Shown here in pieces: positions 20,523 through 29,660 of a stretch of DNA of 60,802 nt. A model generated the notes under the pieces. That model saw only the letters and a list, made by a program, of their open reading frames with translations, ran no database searches and had not been told where the DNA came from. Position 1 is the stretch's first letter, and each line of letters starts with the position of its first letter. Source of the DNA: Chthoniobacterales bacterium (GTDB lineage: Bacteria; Verrucomicrobiota; Verrucomicrobiia; Chthoniobacterales; JACTMZ01); assembly GCA_014879535.1 (NCBI GenBank), contig JACSRX010000044.1:1-60802 (forward strand), given 5' to 3'. A program made the position numbers and the translations under genes.

Positions 20523-20900
20523 TCAGCCGGGGTTGCTGGTTCGGGCCTTGCGGGCGTCGATGAAGGACTTCACGCACAGGACGAGGAAAACGAGGCACAG
20601 GGCGGCGAACACGGCTTGGACGGCGACTGCCTCGGGGCGCTCCAATCCCCCTGAGAACAGGGCGGGGACCTTGGTCAGGCTTTTTGCGGTTCCGAGGAAG
20701 CCGAGCAGCCCGAGCGTGGCGGCCGCATGACCTCCGTGTTTGAGGTGCTTGAGTGAAATAGCTCCGGCTCCGGCCAGCAAGACGCCCAAGATCGCCGGGA
20801 TCAAGGCCGTCCAAGATCGGGCGCCCGTGCCGAAGTAGGCGCCGACGCCGAGGAGGATGAAAATGGCGGCGAAAGTGAAGATGATGCGTGGCATGTTCAT
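20523..20900 (-). CDS. Small four-helix membrane protein of unknown function
   Basis: 125 residues with about four hydrophobic helices: IIFTFAAIFILLGVGAYFG, ALIPAILGVLLAGAGAIS, AAATLGLLGFLGTAKSLTK and AVFAALCLVFLVLCVKSFI. The intervening SLKHLKHGGHAAA segment is basic. I do not recognise a named family. It is the first gene of the SPFH-alr operon, so it may assist the SPFH protein. A TTACTG ten bases before the ATG could be a -10 but lacks a -35. Confidence 0.72.
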   Translation of the reverse strand: MNMPRIIFTFAAIFILLGVGAYFGTGARSWTALIPAILGVLLAGAGAISLKHLKHGGHAAATLGLLGFLGTAKSLTKVPALFSGGLERPEAVAVQAVFAALCLVFLVLCVKSFIDARKARTSNPG

Positions 20901-21036
20901 GGCCTCGTGACAGTAAAGGTCGGGGGGGGACCTGCCAAGGGTAACCGAAGCGGGTTTGTGCGCCCTGACGGGAGTTTCCTTGTCATTTTTTCAGATTTGG
21001 CTTGCTCGTCCTCCGGTTGAATCTAAAGAGGTGAGC

Positions 21037-24033
21037 ATGACGCCCTACGCACGCCACCTGACCGCACTTCACACTTGCTGCGCCGCACTGATCGCGCTCG
21101 CGTTCCCAGCGAATCCGCTGCGGGCGGACACGAACCCCCCGGTTTTCACCGCGGCGTTCACCAACACCGGATCGCTGTCCGATTCGCCGAACCAAGTCAC
21201 CTACGCGCCCAACTTGGTTTTTGTCCCATCCCTGCAGACCAACGGCCCCGCCGAGGTCACCAACGGCACCACGCTTTATGTGACCTTCCTTTCCAACAGC
21301 CTTGGCCAGACCAACATGAGCGATGCATCGAACAGCACCGCTTTTCATCTCGCCGGTGGGAGTGCGTCCAACCCGGCCACCATTCCCGGCATTGTCAATC
21401 CGCCCGCATCACCCAACAGCAACAACGCCTACTTCGCCAACGGCGGTTTTGTCTCCAACAACATGGTCTGGATGGGTATCAATCTCGTGCCCGGCACCAA
21501 CACGATGCCCGTGACAAATTACCTGCAGATCTTGGCGATCAACGGGAACAACAACAGCACGACGAACTGGGCGGTGACGAACCTGGCCCTGCTCACCATT
21601 CCTCCGCAGCCGGGCCCCCCGTATCTTCAGGTGCGCTTCTACAACACGAGCACCAACCCGCCCGACCAGGTTTACATCCTTCCCGCGAGCACCTCGTTCG
21701 GAAGCGGAGGCTTCGGCAACGGTTTCTGGTGGTCGAATTCCAACGGCTCGAACAACTGGACGAACTGGATCGCCAGCAACAACCTTTGGACCGTGCGGCT
21801 CTCGGACATCGGTGTGTCGGGCACGAATGCGCAGGGGCGCCCTTACTATGCCATCAACACGACCAATTTCCCCAATGCCGCGTGGTATCTGAGCTACGGT
21901 GGCGGGGGGGTGAGTTCCACGAACATGGCACGTCCGGCGGCCGGGTCCACCAACGCCACCTGGTTCGGGTATGAGTGGACGCCGTTCGAGCTAACGCTGT
22001 CGGGGAATCCGGCGGACAAATGCGACACGACCTACATCAACGAGTTTTCCATCCCGATGGTGGTGCGCGCGTTGACCAACAGCTACACCAACGCGCAGGA
22101 CGGGATTTATCCCAGCAATTCCGAGGCATTCTACCAGATCGGCGGTTGGACGAACTGGACCAGCACCTCCGCCGTCGCCACCACGCTGAGCAACCTCGTC
22201 CAGCAACTCACCAACACCTTCCCCAACGCCGTCATCACGAACTCCGGCGGTGTGCCCGTCATGGTTTCCGGTCCGAGCAGCGCCGCGATCGGCACCTTGG
22301 TCGCCCCGCAATTCACGAATCCCCCCTTCCTGAGCGATGCCCAGAACTCCTTCCCGACCCTAGGGGCTTACTTTGATGCAGTGAAAGCCGCCCAGCCCGG
22401 GCGCAAGGCGAAGATCAAGGACTTCATCGGAGCCTCCGGCGTGACCAACGCGATCATCGGCACGAACAACGGCAACAATCCGGTCTTTTTCTTCTACTAT
22501 GACTTCGATCTCGAGGTGACTACGAACAACACGCTGCGTCTCACAGGCTCCGTGAGGGTCACCAATCAGCCCAGCAGCACGGCGACCTACGCGACGAATG
22601 CCACCAACCTTGTCCTGGAAATCGGCGCCGACGCCGGCCCCAACGACAACTGGGCCAGTTCCGCGGTCTATCTCGCGCCCACACCCGCGAACTATGTCGC
22701 GGTGGGAGTCTCCAACAACCTCACCAACGGTTCCGTGGAGGGCCTTATCACCAACGTGCAGGGCTACTCGCCGTATGCCAGCAACGGACTGGCCGGTGCG
22801 AACATCTCCATCGCGGGCAGCAACCTCCTCGCGGCACAGCAGGTCGCCTTCAGCGGTCCCGGCGACACGCTCGTGCCGTCGCCGCTCATCGTCGCCACCA
22901 ACAACACGAACATCTCCGCGGTGGTTCCGCTCGGCGCCGTCACCGGACCGATCGTCGTGACCACCACGAATGGCAGCGGCAAGAGCGCCGGGAATTTCGC
23001 CGTCGTCGGCTACAGCGGGGACGCACAGGATCCTTCCGTGCCCCCGGGCGGCCCTTCCGCGCCCGTCGTCACCGGATTCAGTCCTACGAACGGCGTCGCG
23101 GCCACGCCGGTCTTCACCATCTCCGGCCCGTGGTTCGACATCGCCAACGGCACCGGCACCGGGCCGACCAACACCATCGACACGAACAACACCGCCGAAT
23201 ACTACAACAGCACCTTCGGAACGGCCATCATGGGGCGCATCATGGGCGACCTCGCCGCGGGTTTTGCGCTTGGTTTCATCAACAGCACGAACGTCAACCT
23301 CTACTACGAGACGAATTCGACCAACGCGGCCTACGGCGACAGCCCGAGCGGTTCGTGGTGGGGCGGCAACCAATATCCGGCCGCCAACTCGAACAGCGCG
23401 TCCTACAGCCAGGTGAACACCGCGCCGCAGCTCAGCCAGTGGGGCAACCTCATCCACCAGTCCACCGCGGTCACCTACAACCACCCGATCTACGACCGGA
23501 TGCAGTTTTTCTCCGGCACGAACTTCCTCCAGATCCAGCCGGCGAGCGCGACGAACAACAACCCGGATGTCTGGGTCGTGGAGGTCGAGTTCTTCAATGG
23601 CATGTCGAGCGTCGGTTCCGGGCCGCCGCCATCCGCGCTCACCTACAGCAACTGGCTCACGAACTGGACCGGGCTCGGGACGAACACGGCCACCGCGGCC
23701 GATCCGGACGGGGACAGTTTCCCGAACATCGTCGAATACGCCTTCGACGGCGACCCGACCGTCGGTTCGCCCGCCATGCTCACCGCCCAGGGCGACGGGA
23801 CCGACACGAGGTTCCAATTTGCGGGGTTGCAGGGGGCCGAGGAGAGTTATGCCGTGCAGGGCACGACGAACCTTTCGACAGGCCCGTGGACGAACGCCAC
23901 AGGCGTGACCGTGAGCAACGCGCCCGACCAGAGTGGGCTGATCCTGCCTGACTACTACGAGCGCCGGCAATTCACGGTTCCCGTCGATCAGGGGAGCAAC
24001 ACCTTCTTCCGAGTCATCTTCACCGAGCCGTAA
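21037..24033 (+). CDS. Large Asn/Thr-rich secreted protein with a possible GH64-like domain
   Basis: The ATG at 21037, preceded by AAAGAGGTGAGC, gives 998 residues with a signal peptide (HTCCAALIALAFPANPLRA). The mature protein is extremely rich in Asn, Thr, Ser and Gly. Residues ~195-345 contain, in order, VYILPAS, AAWYLSYG, YEWTPFELTLSG and INEFSIPMVVRAL. This order resembles the conserved blocks of GH64 (beta-1,3-glucanase/thaumatin-like) proteins, so a glycan-binding or hydrolysing role is possible. Two segments near residues 585 and 685 (ANISIAGSNLL; PVVTGFSPTNGVAATPVFTISG) look like IPT/TIG beta sandwiches. The C-terminus has DPDGDSFPNIVEYAFDGDP, a Ca-binding type 3 repeat, and ends FFRVIFTEP without a PEP-CTERM anchor. 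It is probably released or surface-bound. Function is uncertain. Confidence 0.75.
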   Translation: MTPYARHLTALHTCCAALIALAFPANPLRADTNPPVFTAAFTNTGSLSDSPNQVTYAPNLVFVPSLQTNGPAEVTNGTTLYVTFLSNSLGQTNMSDASNSTAFHLAGGSASNPATIPGIVNPPASPNSNNAYFANGGFVSNNMVWMGINLVPGTNTMPVTNYLQILAINGNNNSTTNWAVTNLALLTIPPQPGPPYLQVRFYNTSTNPPDQVYILPASTSFGSGGFGNGFWWSNSNGSNNWTNWIASNNLWTVRLSDIGVSGTNAQGRPYYAINTTNFPNAAWYLSYGGGGVSSTNMARPAAGSTNATWFGYEWTPFELTLSGNPADKCDTTYINEFSIPMVVRALTNSYTNAQDGIYPSNSEAFYQIGGWTNWTSTSAVATTLSNLVQQLTNTFPNAVITNSGGVPVMVSGPSSAAIGTLVAPQFTNPPFLSDAQNSFPTLGAYFDAVKAAQPGRKAKIKDFIGASGVTNAIIGTNNGNNPVFFFYYDFDLEVTTNNTLRLTGSVRVTNQPSSTATYATNATNLVLEIGADAGPNDNWASSAVYLAPTPANYVAVGVSNNLTNGSVEGLITNVQGYSPYASNGLAGANISIAGSNLLAAQQVAFSGPGDTLVPSPLIVATNNTNISAVVPLGAVTGPIVVTTTNGSGKSAGNFAVVGYSGDAQDPSVPPGGPSAPVVTGFSPTNGVAATPVFTISGPWFDIANGTGTGPTNTIDTNNTAEYYNSTFGTAIMGRIMGDLAAGFALGFINSTNVNLYYETNSTNAAYGDSPSGSWWGGNQYPAANSNSASYSQVNTAPQLSQWGNLIHQSTAVTYNHPIYDRMQFFSGTNFLQIQPASATNNNPDVWVVEVEFFNGMSSVGSGPPPSALTYSNWLTNWTGLGTNTATAADPDGDSFPNIVEYAFDGDPTVGSPAMLTAQGDGTDTRFQFAGLQGAEESYAVQGTTNLSTGPWTNATGVTVSNAPDQSGLILPDYYERRQFTVPVDQGSNTFFRVIFTEP

Positions 24034-24084
24034 AAGGTCCGGTTGCTGCTGACGGCGGACACGGAATGTGTTACTGCTGAACCC

Positions 24085-24924
24085 ATGAAGAGATGGTTGC
24101 TCCTCTGGGGGCTCTGCTCGGTGATGGCGTCCCCGGCGGCCCCCCCGACCGACATGCAGGTGTTCCGCGGTTGCCGCTTGGTGGCCGCGGACTGGGCGGA
24201 TGGCGACAGTTTCCACGTCGAGTTGGAGGCGGGCCGGCAGGAGGTGCTGCGATTGTATTTCGTGGATTGCCCTGAGACTTCCGCCGCGACCGAGAGCGAC
24301 CAGCGGAGGGTGCGGGAGCAATCCTCCTACTTCGGCATCAATGATCATCGGACGACCTTGGAGTTCGGGAAGCGCGCCGCGGCCGAGGTGGGCAAGGTGC
24401 TCGGGAAGCCCTTCACGGTGCACACGGCATTCGCCCGCGCTCTCGGCCGTTCGGCCAAGCCGCGCATTTATGCGTTCATCACCATGGCCGACGGGCGCGA
24501 CCTCGGGGAGTATCTTCTGGAAAAGGGGCTGGCGCGCAGTTTCGGTGTGCGCCGTGCGACGGTGGACGGCATCAATGCCGTCGAGGCCAAGGAAAAGATG
24601 GATGACATCGAACTCGGGGCCGCGATCGGAAGGAAGGGCATCTGGGCCTCAACCGACGCGGAACACCTTGTGTCCATGCGCGAGGCGCGCCGGGAAGAGG
24701 CGAGGCAGTTGGAGGAGGCTTTCGGGCTGCAGCGCGACGAGCGGATCAATCCCAACACGGCCACCATCGACGAGATGGTTTTGCTTCCCGGGGTGGGGCC
24801 AGTTTTGGCCAAGCGGATCGTGGACGGACGTCCGTATGCCTCGCTGGATGATCTGCGCCGCGTGCCGGGGCTGGGGATGAGGACTTTCGAGCGGCTGCGG
24901 GACCGGTTGGAAGTCGGGCCATGA
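24085..24924 (+). CDS. Secreted thermonuclease-like protein with C-terminal helix-hairpin-helix
   Basis: The ATG at 24085 gives 279 residues with a signal peptide (MKRWLLLWGLCSVMASPA). Residues ~25-195 form a staphylococcal-nuclease-like domain: ADWADGDSFHVEL, LRLYFVDCPETSA, GKRAAAEVGKVLG and DLGEYLLEKGLARSFG. Residues ~225-279 form a ComEA-type helix-hairpin-helix with INPNTATIDEMVLLPGVGP and LDDLRRVPGLG, which binds DNA. It probably degrades or handles extracellular DNA in the periplasm. The SNase Arg and Glu of the RLxxxDxPE motif are kept. gdhA follows 16 bases later. Confidence 0.85.
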   Translation: MKRWLLLWGLCSVMASPAAPPTDMQVFRGCRLVAADWADGDSFHVELEAGRQEVLRLYFVDCPETSAATESDQRRVREQSSYFGINDHRTTLEFGKRAAAEVGKVLGKPFTVHTAFARALGRSAKPRIYAFITMADGRDLGEYLLEKGLARSFGVRRATVDGINAVEAKEKMDDIELGAAIGRKGIWASTDAEHLVSMREARREEARQLEEAFGLQRDERINPNTATIDEMVLLPGVGPVLAKRIVDGRPYASLDDLRRVPGLGMRTFERLRDRLEVGP

Positions 24925-24940
24925 TGCCGGGGGGAAGTCC

Positions 24941-26209
24941 ATGGAAGGATTTTACTCCCCCGATCCGGTCTTCCGCATGGCGGCACGCCAGTTCGAACTG
25001 CTGGCCGACCATCTGGAGATTCCGCAGCAGTTCCGCCAACGTTTGATCCAGCCGAAGCGTGCGGTCACGGTTTCCCTGCCGCTGGAGCGGGACGACGGAC
25101 GCGTCGAGGTTTTCCACGGCTACCGTGTGCAGCATCATTTGAGCATCGGTCCCACCAAGGGAGGGACGCGGTTCTCCCCGGTGCTGACAATCGGCGAGTC
25201 GGCGGCCCTGGCCGTCTGGATGAGCTGGAAATGCGCTCTGGTCGGGCTTCCCTACGGCGGGGCCAAGGGCGGCGTGTCCGTGGACCCGAACCTGCTTTCC
25301 CCCGGAGAACTGGAAAAGCTCGCCCGCCGCTACATGCAGGAAATGATCCCGTTCGTCGGACCGCGCACGGACATCATGGGGCCGGACATGGGCACCAACG
25401 CGCAGGTGATGGCGTGGTTCATGGACACCTACTCGATGCATGCCGGGCATGCCGTCCCGGAAATCGTCACGGGAAAACCTGTCTCCATCGGTGGGGTCTC
25501 CGGGCGCCGGGAATCGACCGGGCGCGGCGCGGTTTTTCTCATCGAGCGCGCTCTCGACCACCTCAAGATCAAGCCTTCCGGTTGCACGGCCGTGGTGCAG
25601 GGATTCGGCAACGTCGGGTCGGTGGTCGCGTGCGGGCTCGCCTACAAATCGGGGATGAAGGTCACCGGCATCAGCGACCACACGGTCTGCCTTTACGACC
25701 CGGCGGGATTCGATGTGGCGGCTGCCGACCGCCATGTGACGCAGCACCGGACCTTGAAGGACTTCCCGCAGGGCGAGCGCATTCCTGCGGACGACTTCCT
25801 CACGCTGCCGTGCGACATCCTGGTTCCGGCGGCGATCGAGCGCGTGATTCACGCCTCCAATGCGTCGCGCCTTCGTTGCCGGATCCTGGCCGAGGCGGCG
25901 AATGGTCCGACCACGCCGGAGGCGGATGAGATCCTGGACAAGCGGTGGGACGAGGTCTTCGTGATCCCCGACATCCTGTGCAATGCGGGCGGGGTGATCG
26001 TGTCCTATTTCGAGTGGGTGCAGGATCTGCAGAACTTTTTCTGGACCGACATCGAGATGACCGACCGCCTGTTCCGCATCCTCGACGCGGCTTTCAGCGC
26101 GACGATCAAGCGCTCGAAGGAACGCAGGGTGTCAACCCGCACGGCGGCCATGGCGATAGGTGTCGAGCGCGTGCTGACGGCGAAGCGCGACCGGGGCCTG
26201 TTCCCCTGA
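24941..26209 (+). CDS. gdhA: Glutamate dehydrogenase (Glu/Leu/Phe/Val dehydrogenase family)
   Basis: 422 residues. Catalyses reversible oxidative deamination of glutamate to 2-oxoglutarate and ammonia. The substrate domain has GGTRFSP, the lysine-containing KCALVGLPYGGAKGG (Lys97, catalytic Lys109) and DIMGPDMGTN. The dinucleotide fold shows VVQGFGNVGSVVA, and the C-terminus carries DILCNAGGVIVSYFEWVQ. Length and motifs favour the hexameric catabolic-type glutamate dehydrogenase over leucine dehydrogenase (~365 residues). Coenzyme preference cannot be told safely. A GGGGGAAG tract 6-13 bases before the ATG is a good ribosome-binding site, in contrast to neighbouring leaderless candidates, consistent with translation from a polycistronic message behind the nuclease gene. 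Confidence 0.93.
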   Translation: MEGFYSPDPVFRMAARQFELLADHLEIPQQFRQRLIQPKRAVTVSLPLERDDGRVEVFHGYRVQHHLSIGPTKGGTRFSPVLTIGESAALAVWMSWKCALVGLPYGGAKGGVSVDPNLLSPGELEKLARRYMQEMIPFVGPRTDIMGPDMGTNAQVMAWFMDTYSMHAGHAVPEIVTGKPVSIGGVSGRRESTGRGAVFLIERALDHLKIKPSGCTAVVQGFGNVGSVVACGLAYKSGMKVTGISDHTVCLYDPAGFDVAAADRHVTQHRTLKDFPQGERIPADDFLTLPCDILVPAAIERVIHASNASRLRCRILAEAANGPTTPEADEILDKRWDEVFVIPDILCNAGGVIVSYFEWVQDLQNFFWTDIEMTDRLFRILDAAFSATIKRSKERRVSTRTAAMAIGVERVLTAKRDRGLFP

Positions 26210-26214
26210 TCCCG

Positions 26215-27159
26215 TCACGGGCGCCGCAGGATGTGCAGGGTCATTTCCGGCGGGCAGTTGAAGCGTGCGGCCACGCCGCAGGAGCCCGTGCCGCGGGAGG
26301 TGTATCCGTGCAGCCCGTGGTGGCTCCATGCCCCGGCGAACTGGGCCGCCGGGCAGCGCCCGTTCCGGACGAGGGCGGTTCCACCGGGGAGGCAGATCTG
26401 GCCCCCATGGGTGTGACCGCTGAGCATGAAGCTGAATCCACAGTGCCGGGCCCCGTCGTAGGTTTCGGGGCTGTGCGAAAGCAGGATGGAACAGTCGCCC
26501 GCCGGGATGCCACGGTGCGCGGCCTCAAGATCGTGGGTGCGGTAGAAACAGGGATCGTCGATGCCGGCGAACCAGAGATGCTGTCCGGCGTGCTCAAGGC
26601 GCGTGTTTTCGTTGAGGAGCACCCGCAGTCCGGCAGCTTCGAGGTGCGGGACGATTTCGATGATGTCATGGTTGCCCAAGATGGCGATCGGTTGCGGCGA
26701 GAGGGCTTCCGCGATGCGGAAAATGTCCCCCAGGCAGTCGTGGAAGTAGCCGGCGGGATGATCGGCAAAGTCGCCGGTGATCACGGCCTGGTCGTGGGGG
26801 ATCCCCCGGATGAGACCGATGACGACATCGGCAAAGCCCGGAATGAGGTCGAGATGCAGGTCTGAGATGTGCAGCAGGCGGAATCCGTCAAAGACAGGCG
26901 GTAGGTTGGCCAGCGGTTGGTCGCGTTTGACCACGCGGATGTCGAGGCAGTTTGCCCTTCCCCTCAAACCGAGCCCGCTGAACTTCAGCGTCCGCTCGAT
27001 GATGCGGTCCACAGGAATGACGCGTTCGACGGCGAGTGCTCCCTCCCCTTGGTGGATGAGGCGCGCGGCGATGTTCGCCTGACGGTGGAGGCGTTTCCGA
27101 AGCAGGGCCGGTCCGAGCCGCGAGGCGATCCGCCCGAAATCGTGCGGGGCGCCGCTCAC
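26215..27159 (-). CDS. Calcineurin-like metallophosphoesterase (YkuE/YaeI type)
   Basis: 314 residues with the complete metallophosphoesterase motif set: LLHISDLHLD, ITGDFAD, LGNHD, LLSHSPE and SGHTHGGQ. The N-terminal ~95 residues are basic and precede the catalytic domain. The family includes YkuE/YaeI phosphohydrolases. LpxG of Chlamydia, the UDP-2,3-diacylglucosamine hydrolase used where LpxH/LpxI are missing, is related, and lpxA is also in this window, so a lipid A role is possible but unproven. The GTG start at 27159 lies 42 bases behind hisI. It is probably the last gene of the decarboxylase-birA-hisI run and converges with gdhA five bases away. Confidence 0.85.
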   Translation of the reverse strand: MSGAPHDFGRIASRLGPALLRKRLHRQANIAARLIHQGEGALAVERVIPVDRIIERTLKFSGLGLRGRANCLDIRVVKRDQPLANLPPVFDGFRLLHISDLHLDLIPGFADVVIGLIRGIPHDQAVITGDFADHPAGYFHDCLGDIFRIAEALSPQPIAILGNHDIIEIVPHLEAAGLRVLLNENTRLEHAGQHLWFAGIDDPCFYRTHDLEAAHRGIPAGDCSILLSHSPETYDGARHCGFSFMLSGHTHGGQICLPGGTALVRNGRCPAAQFAGAWSHHGLHGYTSRGTGSCGVAARFNCPPEMTLHILRRP

Positions 27160-27201
27160 GTTGCCGATCGACCGGCAGCCCGATGCCGCCGCGGCAACGG
27201 G

Positions 27202-27597
27202 TTACGGCTTCGCGTAAACCTGCCCGGCATCGAACAGAGGTTTTTCCCCGATTGGCAGGCGGTTGCCCCGGGGATCGAAGCCTTGGAAGAAGCAGCTTTC
27301 GTAACCGGTGTGGCAGGCGCCCGCCGTCTGGCGCACTTCGAAGAGGAGCGTGTCCTTGTCGCAATCCACATACCAACGCACGACTTCCTGGGTGTGCCCG
27401 CTCGACTCCCCCTTGAACCACAGCTTGCCTCGGGATCGGCTCCAATAGTGCATCTTCCCGGTCGCGAGCGTTCGTTCCATGGATTCCTTGTTCATCCACG
27501 CCATCATCAGCACGCGTCCCCGGGGCGGCGTGGTGTCGGCCGCTTCCTGCACGATGACGGGGATCAGACCGTCGGAATTGAATTTGAGATCGTCCAT
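27202..27597 (-). CDS. hisI: Phosphoribosyl-AMP cyclohydrolase
   Basis: Third step of histidine synthesis: opens the adenine ring of phosphoribosyl-AMP. 131 residues. Seen are VLMMAWMNKESMERTLATG, HYWSRSRGKLWFKGESSGH and the metal-binding VDCDKDTLLFEVRQ and GACHTGYESCFF, matching the stand-alone HisI. The HisE domain is not fused. No other his gene is near; it sits in a metabolic operon between birA (50 bases upstream) and the metallophosphoesterase. Confidence 0.95.
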   Translation of the reverse strand: MDDLKFNSDGLIPVIVQEAADTTPPRGRVLMMAWMNKESMERTLATGKMHYWSRSRGKLWFKGESSGHTQEVVRWYVDCDKDTLLFEVRQTAGACHTGYESCFFQGFDPRGNRLPIGEKPLFDAGQVYAKP

Positions 27598-27647
27598 GGC
27601 CGCTTACTCTCGTGGTGCGGGGGGGGCTGGTTCAAGGGGGAATTTGC

Positions 27648-28394
27648 TCATACCTCCCGCATGAGTTGCACATGGGAGGCGGAATGGGAGACCGGATGCC
27701 CGTCAACTTCCACGAGGAGGTCGCCACGGGAGTCGATGCCGAGAAAGCGTCCGCGAACCGTCTCCCCGGGGAGTTGAAGCTCGACGTCGCGCGTTCCGCC
27801 CCAATGGCTGTTGATGTCGTCCGCAAGCGAGGCGAAACCCTCCTCGGCGATGCAGCCGTGGAGGGTGCGCAGGGCCGTGAGGATCTCCGGGTAGATGTCG
27901 CCCGCCGAAGGGGAGAGTGGAAGTTCCTCGGACAGCGACGTGGCGATGGCTGCAAGGGCCGGATCCGCATCCGCGGGACGGTTGGTCACGTTGAGACCGA
28001 GACCGACGACGACACGGTCGGAGGTGAACTTTTCCATGAGGATCCCGCAGATTTTGCGCGGACCGACGAGGACGTCGTTGGGCCAGCGGAGGCGGGCCTC
28101 CCCCAGTCCGAGTCCGCGCAGGGTTGAGACCACGGCGAGCCCTGCGGCGAGGGGGAAGGCCGCCCAGCCCTGGCCCGGAGGCTCGAGCGGGAGCACGGCG
28201 GAGAACCAGAGGCCGCCTTGGTTGGATGCCCACTGACGTCCGTGGCGCCCGCGGGCGCCGGTTTGGACGTGAGCCCGGATCGCGTGCCACGGGGGCAGGT
28301 CGCGGGCGTGGTCGTTGGTCGAGCCGAGAACGTCGCATTCGTGGAGTGTCCAGCCTCGCCACTCGCGGGTGTGGATGGTGGGGGGCGGCTGCAT
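27648..28394 (-). CDS. birA: Biotin--protein ligase (BirA, catalytic type without DNA-binding domain)
   Basis: Attaches biotin to the conserved lysine of carrier proteins. 248 residues from ATG 28394; a GTG at 28412 would add six. Motifs: VLGSTNDHARD, QTGARGRHGRQWAS (the biotinyl-AMP loop GRGRxG in variant form), LRWPNDVLVGPRKICGILME and a C-terminal SH3-like domain with GRFLGIDSRGDLLVEVDG. No winged-helix repressor domain is present, so it is a group I ligase. It lies 39 bases after the decarboxylase beta subunit, and the biotin carrier encoded four genes earlier in the same run is the obvious substrate. Confidence 0.93.
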   Translation of the reverse strand: MQPPPTIHTREWRGWTLHECDVLGSTNDHARDLPPWHAIRAHVQTGARGRHGRQWASNQGGLWFSAVLPLEPPGQGWAAFPLAAGLAVVSTLRGLGLGEARLRWPNDVLVGPRKICGILMEKFTSDRVVVGLGLNVTNRPADADPALAAIATSLSEELPLSPSAGDIYPEILTALRTLHGCIAEEGFASLADDINSHWGGTRDVELQLPGETVRGRFLGIDSRGDLLVEVDGHPVSHSASHVQLMREV

Positions 28395-28433
28395 TGTCGG
28401 TAGGCTGTTCACCCCGTGCGGAGGTGCCCGCTG

Positions 28434-29651
28434 CTATTTGGACAAGGTTGCGAGGTAGTAGCCGGCGATGACGGCGGTGCCGATGACACCGGCGACATTC
28501 GGGCCCATGGCGTGCATGAGAAGGAAATTGGACGGGTCGGCCTTTTGTCCCTCGACTTGGGAAACCCGGGCCGCCATGGGGACGGCACTGACGCCGGCCG
28601 AACCGATGAGCGGATTGATCGGGTTCCCGCGGTTCACGAGGTTGATGATTTTTGCGGCCAGAATGCCACCCGCGGTTCCGAAGCCGAAAGCGATGATCCC
28701 GAGGGCGATGATGAGCAGGGTCTGGGAGCGGAGAAAGTTCTCCCCGCCCATGGTGATACCGACGCTGGTGCCGAGGAAGATGGTGATGACGTTGATGATC
28801 TCGTTCTGTGAGGCCTTCAGCAAGCGCTCGGTCACCCCGCATTCCCGCAGGAAATTGCCGAGCATCAGCATGCCGATCAGGGGGGAGGCGGCGGGGACGA
28901 GAAGGATGGTGATGACGGTCACAATGAGCGCGAAGACGAGCTTCTCGAGACGCGAAACCTGACGGAGCGAACGCATGCGGATCTTGCGCTCGTGGGACGT
29001 GGTCAGGGCCCGCATGATCGGCGGCTGGATCAGCGGGACGAGCGCCATGTAGGTGTAGGCGGCCACGGCGATGGCGCCGAGCAGCTCGGGGGCGAGCTTG
29101 GAGGAAAGAAAGATGGCCGTGGGGCCGTCCGCGCCGCCGATGATGCCGATGGAGGCGGATTGGCGCGAAGTGAAATCGAGCAGGTTCGCGCCGAGGAACG
29201 TCACGAGGACGCCGAGTTGCGCCGCGGCGCCGAGGAGGAGGGTGCGCGGGTTGGCGATGAGCGGGCCGAAATCCGTGAGTGCTCCGACACCGAGGAAGAT
29301 GAGCGGAGGGAAGATCTCGAGTTTGATGCCCTGGGAGATGAAATCGTAGAGTCCGCCGCCGATGTGGTCGATGCGAACCACACCGTCCACGATCTGGGTG
29401 TGCAGGGTGAGGAATCCGGTCTGGATGTTCCCATGGGAGACAGCGGTCGTAATGATGCCCTCGGTGGGAAGGTTGGCCAGGAGCGCGCCGAAGGCGATGG
29501 GGACGAGGAGCAGGGGCTCGAAGTTCTTGTGGATGCCGAGGTAGAACAGGACGGCACAGACCCCCCACATGACAACCATCTGCCAGGTGACCTCGGAGAA
29601 GGCGGTGAGTTCGAAGAACCGGAGGAAGTCGTGGAGGATGTTCAGCAGCAT
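28434..29651 (-). CDS. Sodium-pumping decarboxylase, beta subunit
   Basis: Integral membrane subunit that decarboxylates carboxybiotin and exports Na+. 405 residues with about nine to eleven helices. It shows ALLANLP, LEIFPPLIFLGVGALTDFGP, the essential GGADGPTAIFLSSKLAP with its Na-binding aspartate, and NFLRECGVTERL. The family is OadB/MmdB/GcdB. The neighbouring epimerase and carboxyltransferase favour a methylmalonyl-CoA decarboxylase rather than oxaloacetate decarboxylase. The gap to the gamma-like subunit gene is nine bases. Symbol left blank because the substrate is inferred. Confidence 0.94.
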   Translation of the reverse strand: MLLNILHDFLRFFELTAFSEVTWQMVVMWGVCAVLFYLGIHKNFEPLLLVPIAFGALLANLPTEGIITTAVSHGNIQTGFLTLHTQIVDGVVRIDHIGGGLYDFISQGIKLEIFPPLIFLGVGALTDFGPLIANPRTLLLGAAAQLGVLVTFLGANLLDFTSRQSASIGIIGGADGPTAIFLSSKLAPELLGAIAVAAYTYMALVPLIQPPIMRALTTSHERKIRMRSLRQVSRLEKLVFALIVTVITILLVPAASPLIGMLMLGNFLRECGVTERLLKASQNEIINVITIFLGTSVGITMGGENFLRSQTLLIIALGIIAFGFGTAGGILAAKIINLVNRGNPINPLIGSAGVSAVPMAARVSQVEGQKADPSNFLLMHAMGPNVAGVIGTAVIAGYYLATLSK

Positions 29652-29660
29652 CGGGGTCTG

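Noticed and set aside
21002-21029. Promoter-like TTGCTC/TAAAGA upstream of the secreted protein
   Set aside because: The presumed -10 overlaps the ribosome-binding site and would put the start of transcription inside the coding region.
22360-24423. Open frame of 687 codons antisense to the secreted protein
   Set aside because: Composition is Arg/Gly/Val-rich shadow sequence; the forward frame has a signal peptide, ribosome-binding site and domain-like structure.
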